Of a DNA stretch of 64,000 bases, positions 7,848-16,818 are shown piece after piece. The stretch covers positions 372,001-436,000 of the forward strand of contig NC_010524.1 in NCBI RefSeq assembly GCF_000019785.1. The letters run 5' to 3'. The notes beneath the pieces are model-generated. The model was not told where the DNA came from and searched no databases. It saw nothing but the letters and a program-made list of their open reading frames with translations. Each line of letters begins with the position of its first letter. Position 1 is the first letter of the stretch. This stretch comes from Leptothrix cholodnii SP-6. Lineage in GTDB: Bacteria; Pseudomonadota; Gammaproteobacteria; Burkholderiales; Burkholderiaceae_C. Made by a program: the position numbers and the translations under genes.

Positions 7848-10400
7848 ATGGCCTCTGCCGTTCACTCCCCGGCCCTGGCAGCGCAGGCTCGACGGTTCTA
7901 CTTCGAGCTGCTGCTGCGTGAGTTGCCGCGGGTGATCAAGGCGGTCAACCAGGGGGCACGTGAGCTGATGAGCCAGTCCGGCTCTCCCGAACTGGTGACA
8001 CGGCGGCGCGATCTGGTGCTGGACCTGCCGCGCCAGGCGCCGCGCTGGCATCAGTGCATGGTGCAGGCCTTGCGTGCCGCGGTGACGCCGCCGCCGCCCG
8101 GCACCCAGCGGCCGGCCCACACCCTGATGGCGACCAAGGCCAGCGAGCTGGCGCTGGTCGACGACGACACGATCGAGCTCGAGATCGTCGCCTCGCGCAT
8201 GGCGCTGGCGATCATGGACAAGGCGTCGTGGGAGTTCTCCGACCTGCGCTATCGCATGTCGGCGCTGGAGCGCCGCGAGGAGATGGACGCCCACGACGTC
8301 CTGCGCCCGCACGTGCTGGCACGTGCCACGGTGGATGGCTGGCGCGCCGGGGGGCTCACGCTCGACCACTGGCGCACCGCCCAGCAGGTCATGCACGAGG
8401 AGTTCGCCAGCCTGATCCAGGAGGCCTACCACGAGACCAACCGCTGGCTGATCGGCCAGGGCGTGTGCACCGACGTCAACCTGCGGCCCTTCATCCGGCG
8501 CAGCCGCGACCTGGGTGTCGCCACCGGCAGCGGTGCCCTCGGTGCGCCGTCGGGCGCTTCGGCACACGGTCCGCACACCGGGCCGGGCACGGCACCGGCG
8601 CCGATGTCGCCACCCGCCGCGCCGGCCGCCGGTGCAGGCGGCAGTCCGGCCGCGCGCTATCCGACCCCGACCGGCTACGCCAAGGACAAGATGCAGCCGA
8701 CGCCGGAGACGGCGCACCAGTTCGCCCCGACGGTGGTCGCCGGCCTGTCGCCGGCGGCACGGCATCCGGGGCCGACCTCGCGCGGATCCGGCTCGGCGGA
8801 GGGCTCGGGCGGCGGCGGTGGCGATCGCCGCGATGTCGAGGAAGAAACCCGGCTGATGACACATTCGCCGTCGCTGGTGCGATCGCTGGAGCAGGCCGAA
8901 GCGGTGCTGGGGCGGCTGAACCGGCTGGTGTCGCGTCAGGTGCCCGAGTTCAACGGTTCGACCATCGCCCAGCCTCATCCGGCGTCGCCCGGTCTGCGGG
9001 CTGCCATCAACGACGCCCAGACCGCGGTTCGCCAGCGGTTTGACGCGCGCGGTGCGCCCGCGGCAACCGGTGGGCCACCGGTGCTGGGCGCTGCCCAGAT
9101 GGTCAGCACGCCCGCGCTCCTGCAGGAGTTGCAGACCCGCAAGCAGGCCCTGAAGCAGGCGGCGAGCACGCCGGTCGAACGCGCCACGATCGAGATCGTC
9201 GCGCTGATGTTCCAGAGCCTGCTGACCGAGGAGCGCATCCCGACCGCGGTGCGGGTCTGGTTTGCCCGGCTGCAGATGCCGGTGCTGCGCGTGGCGATCG
9301 TCGAACCCGACTTCTTCGCCACCGTCGACCATCCGGCGCGCCAGCTGATCGACCGCATGGGCGCCTGCGTGATGGGTTTCGAGGCCGGCAGCGCGGGGGT
9401 CAGCGAAGCGCTCGAGAAAGAGATCAAGCGTGTCGTGCAGGTGGTCGAGGCCTACCCCGACACCGGCCGGCGGGTGTTCCAGACCGTGCTGACCGAGTTC
9501 GAGCGCTTTCTCGAGAACTACTTCAAGACCACCCACGCCGCGGCCAGCAAGGGCGTCAGCCTGGCGCAGCAGATCGAGCAGCGCGAGACGCTGGCGATCC
9601 AGTACACCATCGAGTTGCGCAAGATGCTCAACGAGGTGCCGGTGCATGACGGCGTGCGCGAATTCCTGTTCCACGTCTGGGCCGATGTGCTGGCCACGGC
9701 CGCGGTCAAGTCCGGCCAGGGCAGCGAGGCCACCAAGCTGATGCAGCGCGCTGCCGCCGATCTGATCTGGCTGGCCAGTGCCAAGGTGTCGCGCGAAGAG
9801 CGCTCCGAAGCCATCCGCCGCCTGCCGCCGCTGTTGAAGAAGCTGCGCGAAGGCATGGGCTCGGCCGGTGTGCCGCAGGTCAAGCAGGACGAATACATCC
9901 AGGCGCTCAACAACTCGCTGGCCGCCGCCTTCTCGGCACGCACCGCGACGATCCCGACCGAGCGGCTCGAAGAGCTGATGATGCAGCTCGAGACCATCGA
10001 GGAACTGCTGCCCGATGCCGAGAACTTCGAGATCGACGAGTCGATGGTGCGCGACCTGTCAGGCCACGAGGATGGCGACATGGAAGTGGTCGCCGAAGGC
10101 GGGTCGATGCCCACGCCTGCCATGCTGGCCTGGACCGGCAACCTGCAGGTCGGCTCCTGGTTCAAGCTCGATTACCGTGGCCGTGTCGATCCGGTGCAGA
10201 TGGCCTGGCAAGGCATGCGCAAGCAGTTCTGCCTGTTCGTGACGCCGACCGGCCGCGGCATCATGTTCCAGAAGCACCGCTTGGCTTCGTTCCTGCAAGC
10301 GGGTTTGCTGGTGCCGGTCGAGGAAGAGTCCCTGACCGTGCGCGCCACGCGCGACGCGCTGGCCAAGCTCGACGCCGACCCGGATCGCCTGCTGCATTGA
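7848..10400 (+). CDS. DUF1631 family protein
   Basis: This 850-residue soluble protein matches what I know of the DUF1631 family, which is common in betaproteobacteria and sometimes mislabelled thymidine phosphorylase. It has a helical N-terminal part (about 1-210), a low-complexity Ala/Gly/Pro linker (about 215-330), a long helical middle (about 350-720), and a C-terminal beta-rich segment (about 765-830). That segment contains GSWFKLDYRGR, then MAWQG and MRKQFCLFVTPTGRG. Its shape recalls a PilZ-like barrel, but I do not see a clean RxxxR...DxSxxG c-di-GMP motif. No signal peptide or membrane segment is evident. The gene stands alone, 59 bp after secF and convergent with smg. The molecular role is unknown. 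Confidence 0.85.
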   Translation: MASAVHSPALAAQARRFYFELLLRELPRVIKAVNQGARELMSQSGSPELVTRRRDLVLDLPRQAPRWHQCMVQALRAAVTPPPPGTQRPAHTLMATKASELALVDDDTIELEIVASRMALAIMDKASWEFSDLRYRMSALERREEMDAHDVLRPHVLARATVDGWRAGGLTLDHWRTAQQVMHEEFASLIQEAYHETNRWLIGQGVCTDVNLRPFIRRSRDLGVATGSGALGAPSGASAHGPHTGPGTAPAPMSPPAAPAAGAGGSPAARYPTPTGYAKDKMQPTPETAHQFAPTVVAGLSPAARHPGPTSRGSGSAEGSGGGGGDRRDVEEETRLMTHSPSLVRSLEQAEAVLGRLNRLVSRQVPEFNGSTIAQPHPASPGLRAAINDAQTAVRQRFDARGAPAATGGPPVLGAAQMVSTPALLQELQTRKQALKQAASTPVERATIEIVALMFQSLLTEERIPTAVRVWFARLQMPVLRVAIVEPDFFATVDHPARQLIDRMGACVMGFEAGSAGVSEALEKEIKRVVQVVEAYPDTGRRVFQTVLTEFERFLENYFKTTHAAASKGVSLAQQIEQRETLAIQYTIELRKMLNEVPVHDGVREFLFHVWADVLATAAVKSGQGSEATKLMQRAAADLIWLASAKVSREERSEAIRRLPPLLKKLREGMGSAGVPQVKQDEYIQALNNSLAAAFSARTATIPTERLEELMMQLETIEELLPDAENFEIDESMVRDLSGHEDGDMEVVAEGGSMPTPAMLAWTGNLQVGSWFKLDYRGRVDPVQMAWQGMRKQFCLFVTPTGRGIMFQKHRLASFLQAGLLVPVEEESLTVRATRDALAKLDADPDRLLH

Positions 10401-10433
10401 CGTCAGGCCTTCCGACAGGCGGGCCGCCGCCGG

Positions 10434-10886
10434 TCAGTGGATCAGGCGGTCTTCCGCGTCGACGAAGAGTTCGTCCAGGATGAGGGCGTCCGGTTCTTCG
10501 CCGAGGCTCCAGAACACCATCAGCACGATGATCTTGAGGTCTTCGAGCGCAACCGGGCCGCCACCGAGGGCCATCGCCCGATCGACCGCGATTTCACGCA
10601 TGGCCGGCGGCAGCACGCCGGCCGACTCGAGGAAGCTGATGAACGCGATCGATGCGAGGCCCAGGTGGTCCTGTTCGCTCGGCGAATAGACCCGCAACGA
10701 AAGCTCGCTCTGGGTGCCGATGTGCGATTCGGCGGCGCCCGCCAGGCCGTCGAGCCAGGTCAGTGCGTCGGCGATCTCTTCGCTCTCGAAGCCGACGGCA
10801 GAGAGCTTCTTCGACAGCTGGTCGTGATCCGGACAGGCGTCCGGACGCCAGTAATTTTCGTAGAGGTATACGAGCACGTCGAACAT
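10434..10886 (-). CDS. smg: Smg family protein (DUF494)
   Basis: A 150-residue protein of the Smg/DUF494 family, found beside dprA in many proteobacteria. It starts MFDVLVYLYENYW, the typical family N-terminus, and has the conserved acidic helical body (SEEIADALTWL, IVLMVFWSLGEEPDALILDELF). The ATG at 10886 was chosen for that N-terminus; an open extension of 20 codons upstream looks non-coding. No clear Shine-Dalgarno precedes it, and a TATAGT box lies only six bases upstream, so the mRNA may be leaderless. It is the last gene of a LysM-dprA-smg series on the minus strand. Molecular function is not established. Confidence 0.92.
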   Translation of the reverse strand: MFDVLVYLYENYWRPDACPDHDQLSKKLSAVGFESEEIADALTWLDGLAGAAESHIGTQSELSLRVYSPSEQDHLGLASIAFISFLESAGVLPPAMREIAVDRAMALGGGPVALEDLKIIVLMVFWSLGEEPDALILDELFVDAEDRLIH

Positions 10887-10954
10887 GAAGTGACTATACC
10901 CCAGGGCTGTCGGCGCAACGGTCGCGCCACCCGTGTGCGCTGTCACATTTCAGT

Positions 10955-12094
10955 TCATGCCTGCGCCCGGCGCTGGAACAGCTGCCCCGGCAGGCGCACG
11001 ACCTGGCCGCTCAATTCGAGATCGAGCAGGTGCACGTTGAGTTCGGCGGTCGCCCAGCCCGTGCGCGCCTGCAGCACGTCCAGGGTGGCGGCGCTCCAGC
11101 CCAGGGCCAGCAGGATCGGGTCGTCGACGTCATCAGGGGGCGGGTTGGCGTCGTCGGGTTGCTCTGCGGCCGGTTCCGCGTGTGCAGGGCCGGTGCTGAC
11201 TGCCGCTGCGGGGACGGCCAGATGGAGTTCTTCGAGCACGTCCTGCGTGCTCTCGACCAGCTTGGCGCCCTGGCGGATCAGGGCGTGACAGCCGCGTGAC
11301 TGCGGGTTGTGGATCGAGCCGGGGATGGCGAACACCTCGCGGCCGAATTCCGATGCGAGCCGCGCCGTGATCAGCGAACCCGATTTCAGCGCCGCCTCGA
11401 CCACCAGCGTGCCCATGCCCAGGCCGGCGATCAGGCGGTTGCGCAGCGGGAAGTGGGCCGCCAGCGGTGGCGTGCCGATGGAGAACTCGCTCAGCAGCAG
11501 GCCGCGATCGGCGATCTCGCGCGCCAGTTTCAGATGGGCGCGCGGGTAGACCCGATCCAGCCCGGTGCCGACCAGTGCGATCGTGCTGCCGGTGCCGCCC
11601 AGTGCGCCTTCGTGGGCGGCTCCGTCGATGCCCGCGGCCAGGCCGGACACGATGGTCAGGCCGGTCCGGCTGAGCGAGGCCGCGAACGCGCGGGCGTTGT
11701 CGGTGCCCTCGGGTGTCGGGTGGCGGCTGCCGACGATCGCCAGCGCCGGGCGTTGCAGCAAGTCGAGCTTGCCCTGTGCGTAGAGCAGCAGCGGCGGGTC
11801 GGGCAGATTCAGCCAGATCGAGGGATAGGCGGGGTCTGCCAGGGTCAGGATCCGGCGCCCGGGTTCGCCAGTCAGCCACGCGGCGGTGCGCTCCACCAGC
11901 AACGCCAGGCCCTCGGGGGCCTGCTCGAGCTTGGCGGCGGTCGCCTTGTCGATCACGCCGGCGCGGGCCGACACGCTGGCCGAGAGCACCGCTTGCGGGC
12001 TGCCGAACGCCGCCAGCAGCCGGCGTGCACTCTGGCGGCCGACGCCGGGTGTCTCGAGCAGTTGCAGCCAGGCGGCCAGTTCGTCGCGATCCAC
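10955..12094 (-). CDS. dprA: DNA-processing protein DprA
   Basis: DprA binds incoming single-stranded DNA during natural transformation and loads RecA. The 379-residue product has an N-terminal helix-hairpin-like region (LLETPGVGRQSARRLLAAFG, about 11-30) and the central Rossmann-like DNA-binding fold (about 85-300). That fold carries LAIVGSRHPTPEG, GLAAGIDGAAHEGAL and EAALKSGSLITA. The C-terminal DML1-like winged helix (about 315-375) ends ELSGQVVRLPGQLFQRR. The start is GTG 12094 with no strong ribosome site, 12 bases after the stop of the LysM gene, which suggests translational coupling. Presence of dprA does not by itself prove that the organism is transformable. Confidence 0.95.
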   Translation of the reverse strand: MDRDELAAWLQLLETPGVGRQSARRLLAAFGSPQAVLSASVSARAGVIDKATAAKLEQAPEGLALLVERTAAWLTGEPGRRILTLADPAYPSIWLNLPDPPLLLYAQGKLDLLQRPALAIVGSRHPTPEGTDNARAFAASLSRTGLTIVSGLAAGIDGAAHEGALGGTGSTIALVGTGLDRVYPRAHLKLAREIADRGLLLSEFSIGTPPLAAHFPLRNRLIAGLGMGTLVVEAALKSGSLITARLASEFGREVFAIPGSIHNPQSRGCHALIRQGAKLVESTQDVLEELHLAVPAAAVSTGPAHAEPAAEQPDDANPPPDDVDDPILLALGWSAATLDVLQARTGWATAELNVHLLDLELSGQVVRLPGQLFQRRAQA

Positions 12095-12106
12095 GGGCGG
12101 GGGCGG

Positions 12107-13291
12107 TCAGGGCTGCGTGATGCGATCGCCTGCGCGGACGGGGGTCTCGGAGCTCAGGATCAGCCCGTAGGAGACCCGGTTGAAGACGCGGAAGATGAAC
12201 AGGTTGCCATTGCGCTCGTCGGGCAGGCGCAACGCCTGGCGCTGCGGATCTTCGGCGTCGCGCACCAGCGAGCCGGTCCGCCAGATCGCCAGCACGTGGC
12301 CGGGTTCCATGCCGGTGGACTTGCCGCGGTTGACCGACACGATCTGGTTCTGCCCGGCATGCAGGCCGTCGCCGTAGATCGACACGACCAGCGCCTCCAG
12401 CGGTGCGGCGGGCGAGTGCGGCACGTACAGGCTGTCGTCTCGCGGCGGCGCGGCGGCCAGGCGGTCGCCCACGCCGGCCTCCTGGCGCAGCGACACCAGG
12501 TTGAAGGTGGCCGGCACGAGCTCGGTGGTGTTTTCGGCGCCGGGCTGGGTCCGGCCGGGCTGGATGTATTCGGCGCTGCCGACGAAGGCCGCTTCGTAGC
12601 CCAGCACCTCGCCGCTGGCCGGATCGTGCAGGGGTTTGGCCTGGCGGAAGACCTGCCAGTCGCGCCGTGGCGGCAGGTCGCCGCGCACGTAGGCGATGTC
12701 GCCACGGCCGAGCAGCACGCGGCCCTCGCGCCCGGCGACGATGCGTGGGGCGCTTTCGAGCTCGTTGCTGTCGAGCACCACGGCATCGTTGAGGAAGGGC
12801 TGGATCAGGTGCATCGCGATCGGCCCGATCGGGCCGCGATCGATGCCGGCGGCGCGCGCGCGTGGCGACAATTTCTGTGTGCCGCCCTCGACCGCGCGCC
12901 CCATTTCGAGGCGTGCCCGTCCGTTGCTCTTGACCAGCACCAGCAACTGGCCCGGATAGATCAGGTGCGGATTGCGGATCTGTTCGAGGTTCATGCCCCA
13001 CAGTTCGGGCCAGCGCCACGGGCTGCGCAGGAAGATCTGCGAGATGTCCCAGAGCGTGTCGCCGCGCTTGACGGTGTAGCTGTCGGGGGCGTCGGGCGCC
13101 AGCTCGGACAAGGGCACGCCGGCCTGTGCCACCTGCCGGGCAGTGCTGCGCTGGCCCGCGGTAATCGGATAATCGGGAAAAGCCTGCGCCTGGCTGTCGA
13201 GCGCCACCGAACACAACGCAAGTCCGAGCAGGCCGCCGAGCAGCGCCGACAGCGGCTGCGAGCGGACGATGGGGGGGTGACGCAGGATCAT
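12107..13291 (-). CDS. Exported LysM peptidoglycan-binding protein
   Basis: A 394-residue exported protein. Residues 1-35 form a signal peptide (two positive charges, then LLGGLLGLALCSVAL, with a likely cut after AQA). A LysM domain follows (about 66-120, SYTVKRGDTLWDISQ and NPHLIYPGQLLVL), giving peptidoglycan binding. The remaining 260 residues resemble the poorly described C-terminal region of Burkholderiales LysM proteins encoded next to dprA, with a beta-rich VGDRLAAAP/GHVLAIWRTG repeat-like pattern. The ATG at 13291 was chosen because it gives the signal peptide and has GGAG nine bases upstream; the frame is open 63 codons further. It is the first gene of the lysM-dprA-smg unit and diverges from def. 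Confidence 0.88.
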   Translation of the reverse strand: MILRHPPIVRSQPLSALLGGLLGLALCSVALDSQAQAFPDYPITAGQRSTARQVAQAGVPLSELAPDAPDSYTVKRGDTLWDISQIFLRSPWRWPELWGMNLEQIRNPHLIYPGQLLVLVKSNGRARLEMGRAVEGGTQKLSPRARAAGIDRGPIGPIAMHLIQPFLNDAVVLDSNELESAPRIVAGREGRVLLGRGDIAYVRGDLPPRRDWQVFRQAKPLHDPASGEVLGYEAAFVGSAEYIQPGRTQPGAENTTELVPATFNLVSLRQEAGVGDRLAAAPPRDDSLYVPHSPAAPLEALVVSIYGDGLHAGQNQIVSVNRGKSTGMEPGHVLAIWRTGSLVRDAEDPQRQALRLPDERNGNLFIFRVFNRVSYGLILSSETPVRAGDRITQP

Positions 13292-13463
13292 GGGCCGCAG
13301 CTCCGTGGGTGCTGAACAGGCAGTCTGCCAGCGCCAGAGGAAATGAACCGCAGGCCTCGGCATGGCATCCGGACTTGCGCGAAAATCTTCATTCAGTTTC
13401 ATAAATTCTGCCTCTAAACCCTTGATGCTGCAATGAAATCGGCAGCGCCATCGGACCCCTGTC

Positions 13464-13979
13464 ATGAGCCTGTTACCCATCCTTCGCTACCCCGATCCGC
13501 GGCTCAACAAGATCGCCAGGCCGGTGATCCAAGTCGACGAGCGTATCCGCCAACTGGTCTCCGACATGTTCGAAACCATGTACGAGGCACGCGGAATCGG
13601 CTTGGCCGCCACACAGGTCGACGTGCATGAGCGCGTGATCGTGATCGACGTCTCCGAAGAGCGCAACGACCCGCTGGTGCTGATCAATCCGCGCATCGTC
13701 GCGGCCAGCGAGGAAATGATGGTCGGCGACGAAGGCTGCCTGTCGGTGCCGACCATCTACGACCGCGTCGAGCGGCATGCGCAGGTGCAGGTCGAGGCGC
13801 TCGACCGCAACGGCCAGCGCTACGAGTTCGAGGCCGACGGCCTGCTGTCGGTGTGCGTGCAGCACGAGATGGATCACCTGCTCGGCAAGGTGTTCGTCGA
13901 ATACCTGTCGCCGCTCAAGCGCAATCGCATCCGCAGCAAGATGATCAAACGGGGTCGCGACGACGGCGAGTCGGCATGA
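13464..13979 (+). CDS. def: Peptide deformylase
   Basis: This enzyme removes the formyl group from the N-terminal methionine of new proteins. The 171-residue product shows all three family motifs: [16 protein letters not shown] with metal ligand Cys92, and HEMDH with His134, Glu135 and His138. The length is normal. The gene overlaps fmt by four bases (ATGA), so removal and addition of the formyl group are encoded together. It diverges from the LysM gene across 172 bp, which must hold promoters for both. Confidence 0.97.
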
Positions 13980-14944
13980 CGAGTCTGCGGGTCGCGTTTG
14001 CCGGCACGCCGGAGTTCGCGCGTGCCGCCCTGGCGCGCATCCATGCAGCCGGCCACGACGTGCCGCTGGTGCTGACGCAGCCCGACCGGCCGGCCGGTCG
14101 TGGCATGAAGCTGCAGGCCTCGCCGGTCAAGCAGCTGGCGCTCGATCTCGGTGTGCCGGTCGCCCAGCCCATGAGCCTGCGGCTCGACGGCAAGTACCCG
14201 GCCGAGGCGGCGGCTGCGCAGGCTGCGCTGCTGGCGGCGCAGATCGACGTGATGGTGGTGGCCGCCTACGGCCTGATCCTGCCGGCCTGGGTGCTCGAAC
14301 TGCCACGCCTGGGCTGCCTGAACATCCACGCCTCGCTGCTGCCGCGCTGGCGCGGCGCGGCGCCGATCCACCGCGCCATCGAGGCCGGTGACACGCAGAC
14401 CGGCATCACGCTGATGCAGATGGACCAGGGCCTCGACACCGGCGCGATGCTGCTGACCGCCGTCGAGCCGATCGGCCCGGCCGACACCACCGCGAGCCTG
14501 CACGACCGGCTCGCCGTGCTGGGCGCCGAGCTGGTGCTGCAGGCGCTCGACGCCGCGGCCGCCGGCACCTTGCAGCCGGTGGTGCAGCCGCTCGAAGGCG
14601 TGACCTACGCCCACAAGATCGACAAGCGCGAGGCGCCGATCGACTGGTCGCTGCCGGCGGCCGTGATCGAGCGTCGGGTGCGTGCCTTCGATCCGTTTCC
14701 CGGCGCCACCTTCAGCCTGGGCGGCGACACGCTCAAGCTCTGGTCGGCGCAGGTGGTCGACCTGCCGGCCGGTCACGGTCATGCCGCCGGCGAGGTGATC
14801 TCGACCGAGGGCGGCACGCCGCTCGTCGCCTGCGGCGAGGGCGCCCTGGCCTTGACGCAATTGCAACGGGCCGGCGGCAAGCGGCTGAGCGGGCGCGACT
14901 ATCTGCAGGCCCGGCCGGTCGTGGTCGGCGTGCGGGCCGGTTGA
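13976..14944 (+). CDS. fmt: Methionyl-tRNA formyltransferase
   Basis: Fmt transfers a formyl group from 10-formyltetrahydrofolate to initiator Met-tRNA. The 322-residue product has the N-terminal Rossmann domain with FAGTPEFA, the tRNA-binding loop [11 protein letters not shown], the active-site segment [16 protein letters not shown] and DTGAMLL. The C-terminal OB-fold starts at about 210 ([14 protein letters not shown]). The start overlaps the stop of def by ATGA, which indicates translational coupling. Confidence 0.97.
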
Positions 14945-15028
14945 CGCCGGGGCCGTGCGGCGCGGCACTGTCTCAAGTCGGCCCGTCCGTGTGCCGATAA
15001 ACCGGCAGAGCTGCTGCCCGTCCCCATC

Positions 15029-15490
15029 ATGCGCATCCTGACTGTCCTTGCCCTCCTGCTTGCCAGCGTCCTCGTGGCGGGCTGCGATGCGCTCGGCATC
15101 GAGAGCACCACCGCCACGGCGGCCCGCAAGGAGGCCGACGGCATGGCCATCGGCAGCGCCTGCCGGCACGCCCTGCGCGCGATCGAGGACTGCTACACGC
15201 TCAATCCGAAGGCGGCCAAGGCGTCGGTCTACGCCGGCTGGCGCGAGATGGACGAATACATGCGCGAGAACAAGATCGAGGGCGTCGTCCCGGTGATCCC
15301 GCGCAAGTCGGCCAAGCCGGCCGCGCCGGCCTCGGCCCCGGACGGCGCCGAAACGTCCGATGCCGCTGGCGCCACCGGCGATGAGCGCCACGGCACCGCC
15401 CGGTCCGAGGCCGAGGCACCGCCTGCCGAGCCTGCTGCCCGCAGCAAGGCTCACAACAAGGTCGCGGCGCGCGAACTCACCACGCACTGA
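15029..15490 (+). CDS. Small hypothetical lipoprotein
   Basis: A 153-residue protein with a type II signal peptide: MRILTVLALLLASVLVAGC, lipobox LVAGC with the lipidated Cys at 19. After the cysteine comes a short conserved-looking helical domain (about 30-80) with two further cysteines (Cys46 and Cys55, SACRHALRAIEDCY) that could pair. The tail is low-complexity Ala/Pro/Lys/Glu. I do not recognise the family. It lies 84 bp after fmt and 98 bp before azlC on the same strand. The lipidation call is firm; any role is unknown. Confidence 0.75.
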   Translation: MRILTVLALLLASVLVAGCDALGIESTTATAARKEADGMAIGSACRHALRAIEDCYTLNPKAAKASVYAGWREMDEYMRENKIEGVVPVIPRKSAKPAAPASAPDGAETSDAAGATGDERHGTARSEAEAPPAEPAARSKAHNKVAARELTTH

Positions 15491-15588
15491 GCACGCCGCG
15501 CTGAATCGTCGGCGCGACCACGCGGCGGGCGCCGCGGCTGTCGTCGCGTCGTGGCGCGCCCGAAACCGCCCGGTGGGAGAATTGCGGG

Positions 15589-16368
15589 ATGCCCCGCCTC
15601 GCCGCCCTGCGCCGCGCCTCCCGTGAACTGCTTGCCGACCCGCACTTGCGGCGCGGCGCGGCCGACATGCTGCCGATGCTGCCCGGCGTGGCCGCATGGG
15701 GTCTGGTGACCGGCGTGGCGATGGTCAAGAGCGGCCTGAGCGTGCCGCTGGCCCTGCTGATGACGCTGACCGTCTACGCCGGCACCTCGCAGCTCGCCGC
15801 CTTGCCGCTGATGGCGGTCGGCGCGCCGATGTGGGTGGTGCTGATGACGGGTTTTGTCGTCAACCTGCGGTTCCTGATCTACAGCGTGCACTGGCGCTGG
15901 TACTTCGGCGGCCTGCCGCGGTCGACGCGCCTGTGGCTCGGCTACCTGGCCGCCGACCTCAATTACGCCCTGTTCCTGAAGGCCTGGCCCGAGCCTCGGC
16001 CCGAACCCGGCCAGGTGCCGTATTTCATCGGCGGCGTGGCGGTGGTCTGGCTCGGCTGGCAGCTGCCGAGCTTCGTCGGCATCGTCGCGGCCGACGTCAT
16101 CCCGCCGCAATGGGGGCTCGGATTTGCCGGCACGCTGGCGCTGATCGGGCTGACCTGCACGTTGCTGATCGATCGCGCCACCTGGGTCTGCGCCGCCGTC
16201 GCCGCATCGGCGGCCGTGGCGGCTTATGCCTTGCCGTACAAGCTGCACATCGTCGTCGCCGTGGCGGCGGCCGTGGCAGCCGGGCTGATGATGGATGGCC
16301 TGGGCGGCAAGGGCCGTGCGCTCGACGCCTTGCGCGCCTGGCGCGACCAGCGCGGGCGCGCCGGCTGA
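15589..16368 (+). CDS. azlC: AzlC family branched-chain amino acid permease, large subunit
   Basis: AzlC and AzlD together form an exporter of branched-chain or other neutral amino acids in the inner membrane. The 259-residue product is highly hydrophobic with about seven transmembrane segments. It has the AzlC-type N-terminus (GAADMLPMLPGVAAWGLVTGVA), the motif YAGTSQLAAL and the segment VVNLRFLIYS. A GGGAG sequence is upstream of the ATG. azlD begins 50 bp later on the same strand. The substrate cannot be read from the sequence. Confidence 0.9.
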   Translation: MPRLAALRRASRELLADPHLRRGAADMLPMLPGVAAWGLVTGVAMVKSGLSVPLALLMTLTVYAGTSQLAALPLMAVGAPMWVVLMTGFVVNLRFLIYSVHWRWYFGGLPRSTRLWLGYLAADLNYALFLKAWPEPRPEPGQVPYFIGGVAVVWLGWQLPSFVGIVAADVIPPQWGLGFAGTLALIGLTCTLLIDRATWVCAAVAASAAVAAYALPYKLHIVVAVAAAVAAGLMMDGLGGKGRALDALRAWRDQRGRAG

Positions 16369-16418
16369 GCGGCACGCCGCTCACGCCTCGAAACTGGCCT
16401 CGTTCAACGTCAAGAATC

Positions 16419-16748
16419 ATGGACACCTGGGAAGCCGCTCTCACCATCGTCGGCCTGGCCTTCATCACGCTGCTCACGCGCGGCCTGTTCCTGTATCCGC
16501 ACAAGGAGTGGCCGCTGCCGCACTGGGCCAAGCGGGCGCTCAAGTACGCGCCGCTGGCTGCGCTGGTGGCCATCGTCGTGCCCGAGGTGCTGCTCACGCA
16601 GGGCCGGCTGCTCGGCACGCTGGCCGACGCGCGACTGCTCGGCGCCGTCGCCGGCGTGCTCTATTTCAGCTGGCGCCGCGGCATCCTCGGCACCATCGTG
16701 ACCGGCATGCTCGTCTACCTGCCGCTGCGCATCGGCCTGGGCTGGTGA
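16419..16748 (+). CDS. azlD: AzlD family branched-chain amino acid permease, small subunit
   Basis: A 109-residue membrane protein with three to four helices, the expected partner of AzlC. It contains [14 protein letters not shown] near the N-terminus, [19 protein letters not shown] in the middle (AzlD-type YxPxAAL pattern), and a final hydrophobic segment. ATG 16419 gives the normal family length. It is translated right after azlC and 70 bp before pgk. Confidence 0.88.
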   Translation: MDTWEAALTIVGLAFITLLTRGLFLYPHKEWPLPHWAKRALKYAPLAALVAIVVPEVLLTQGRLLGTLADARLLGAVAGVLYFSWRRGILGTIVTGMLVYLPLRIGLGW

Positions 16749-16818
16749 GCGAGCATCGGCGCCGGGCCCGTTCTCGTTTCTTCGTTCCTTCGTTCCCAAC
16801 CAACCACCGTCAGACACC

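Noticed and set aside
10886-10946. N-terminal extension of Smg by 20 residues
   Set aside because: Family members begin with MFDVLVYLYENY, and the extension is unlike the family with no ribosome site in front.
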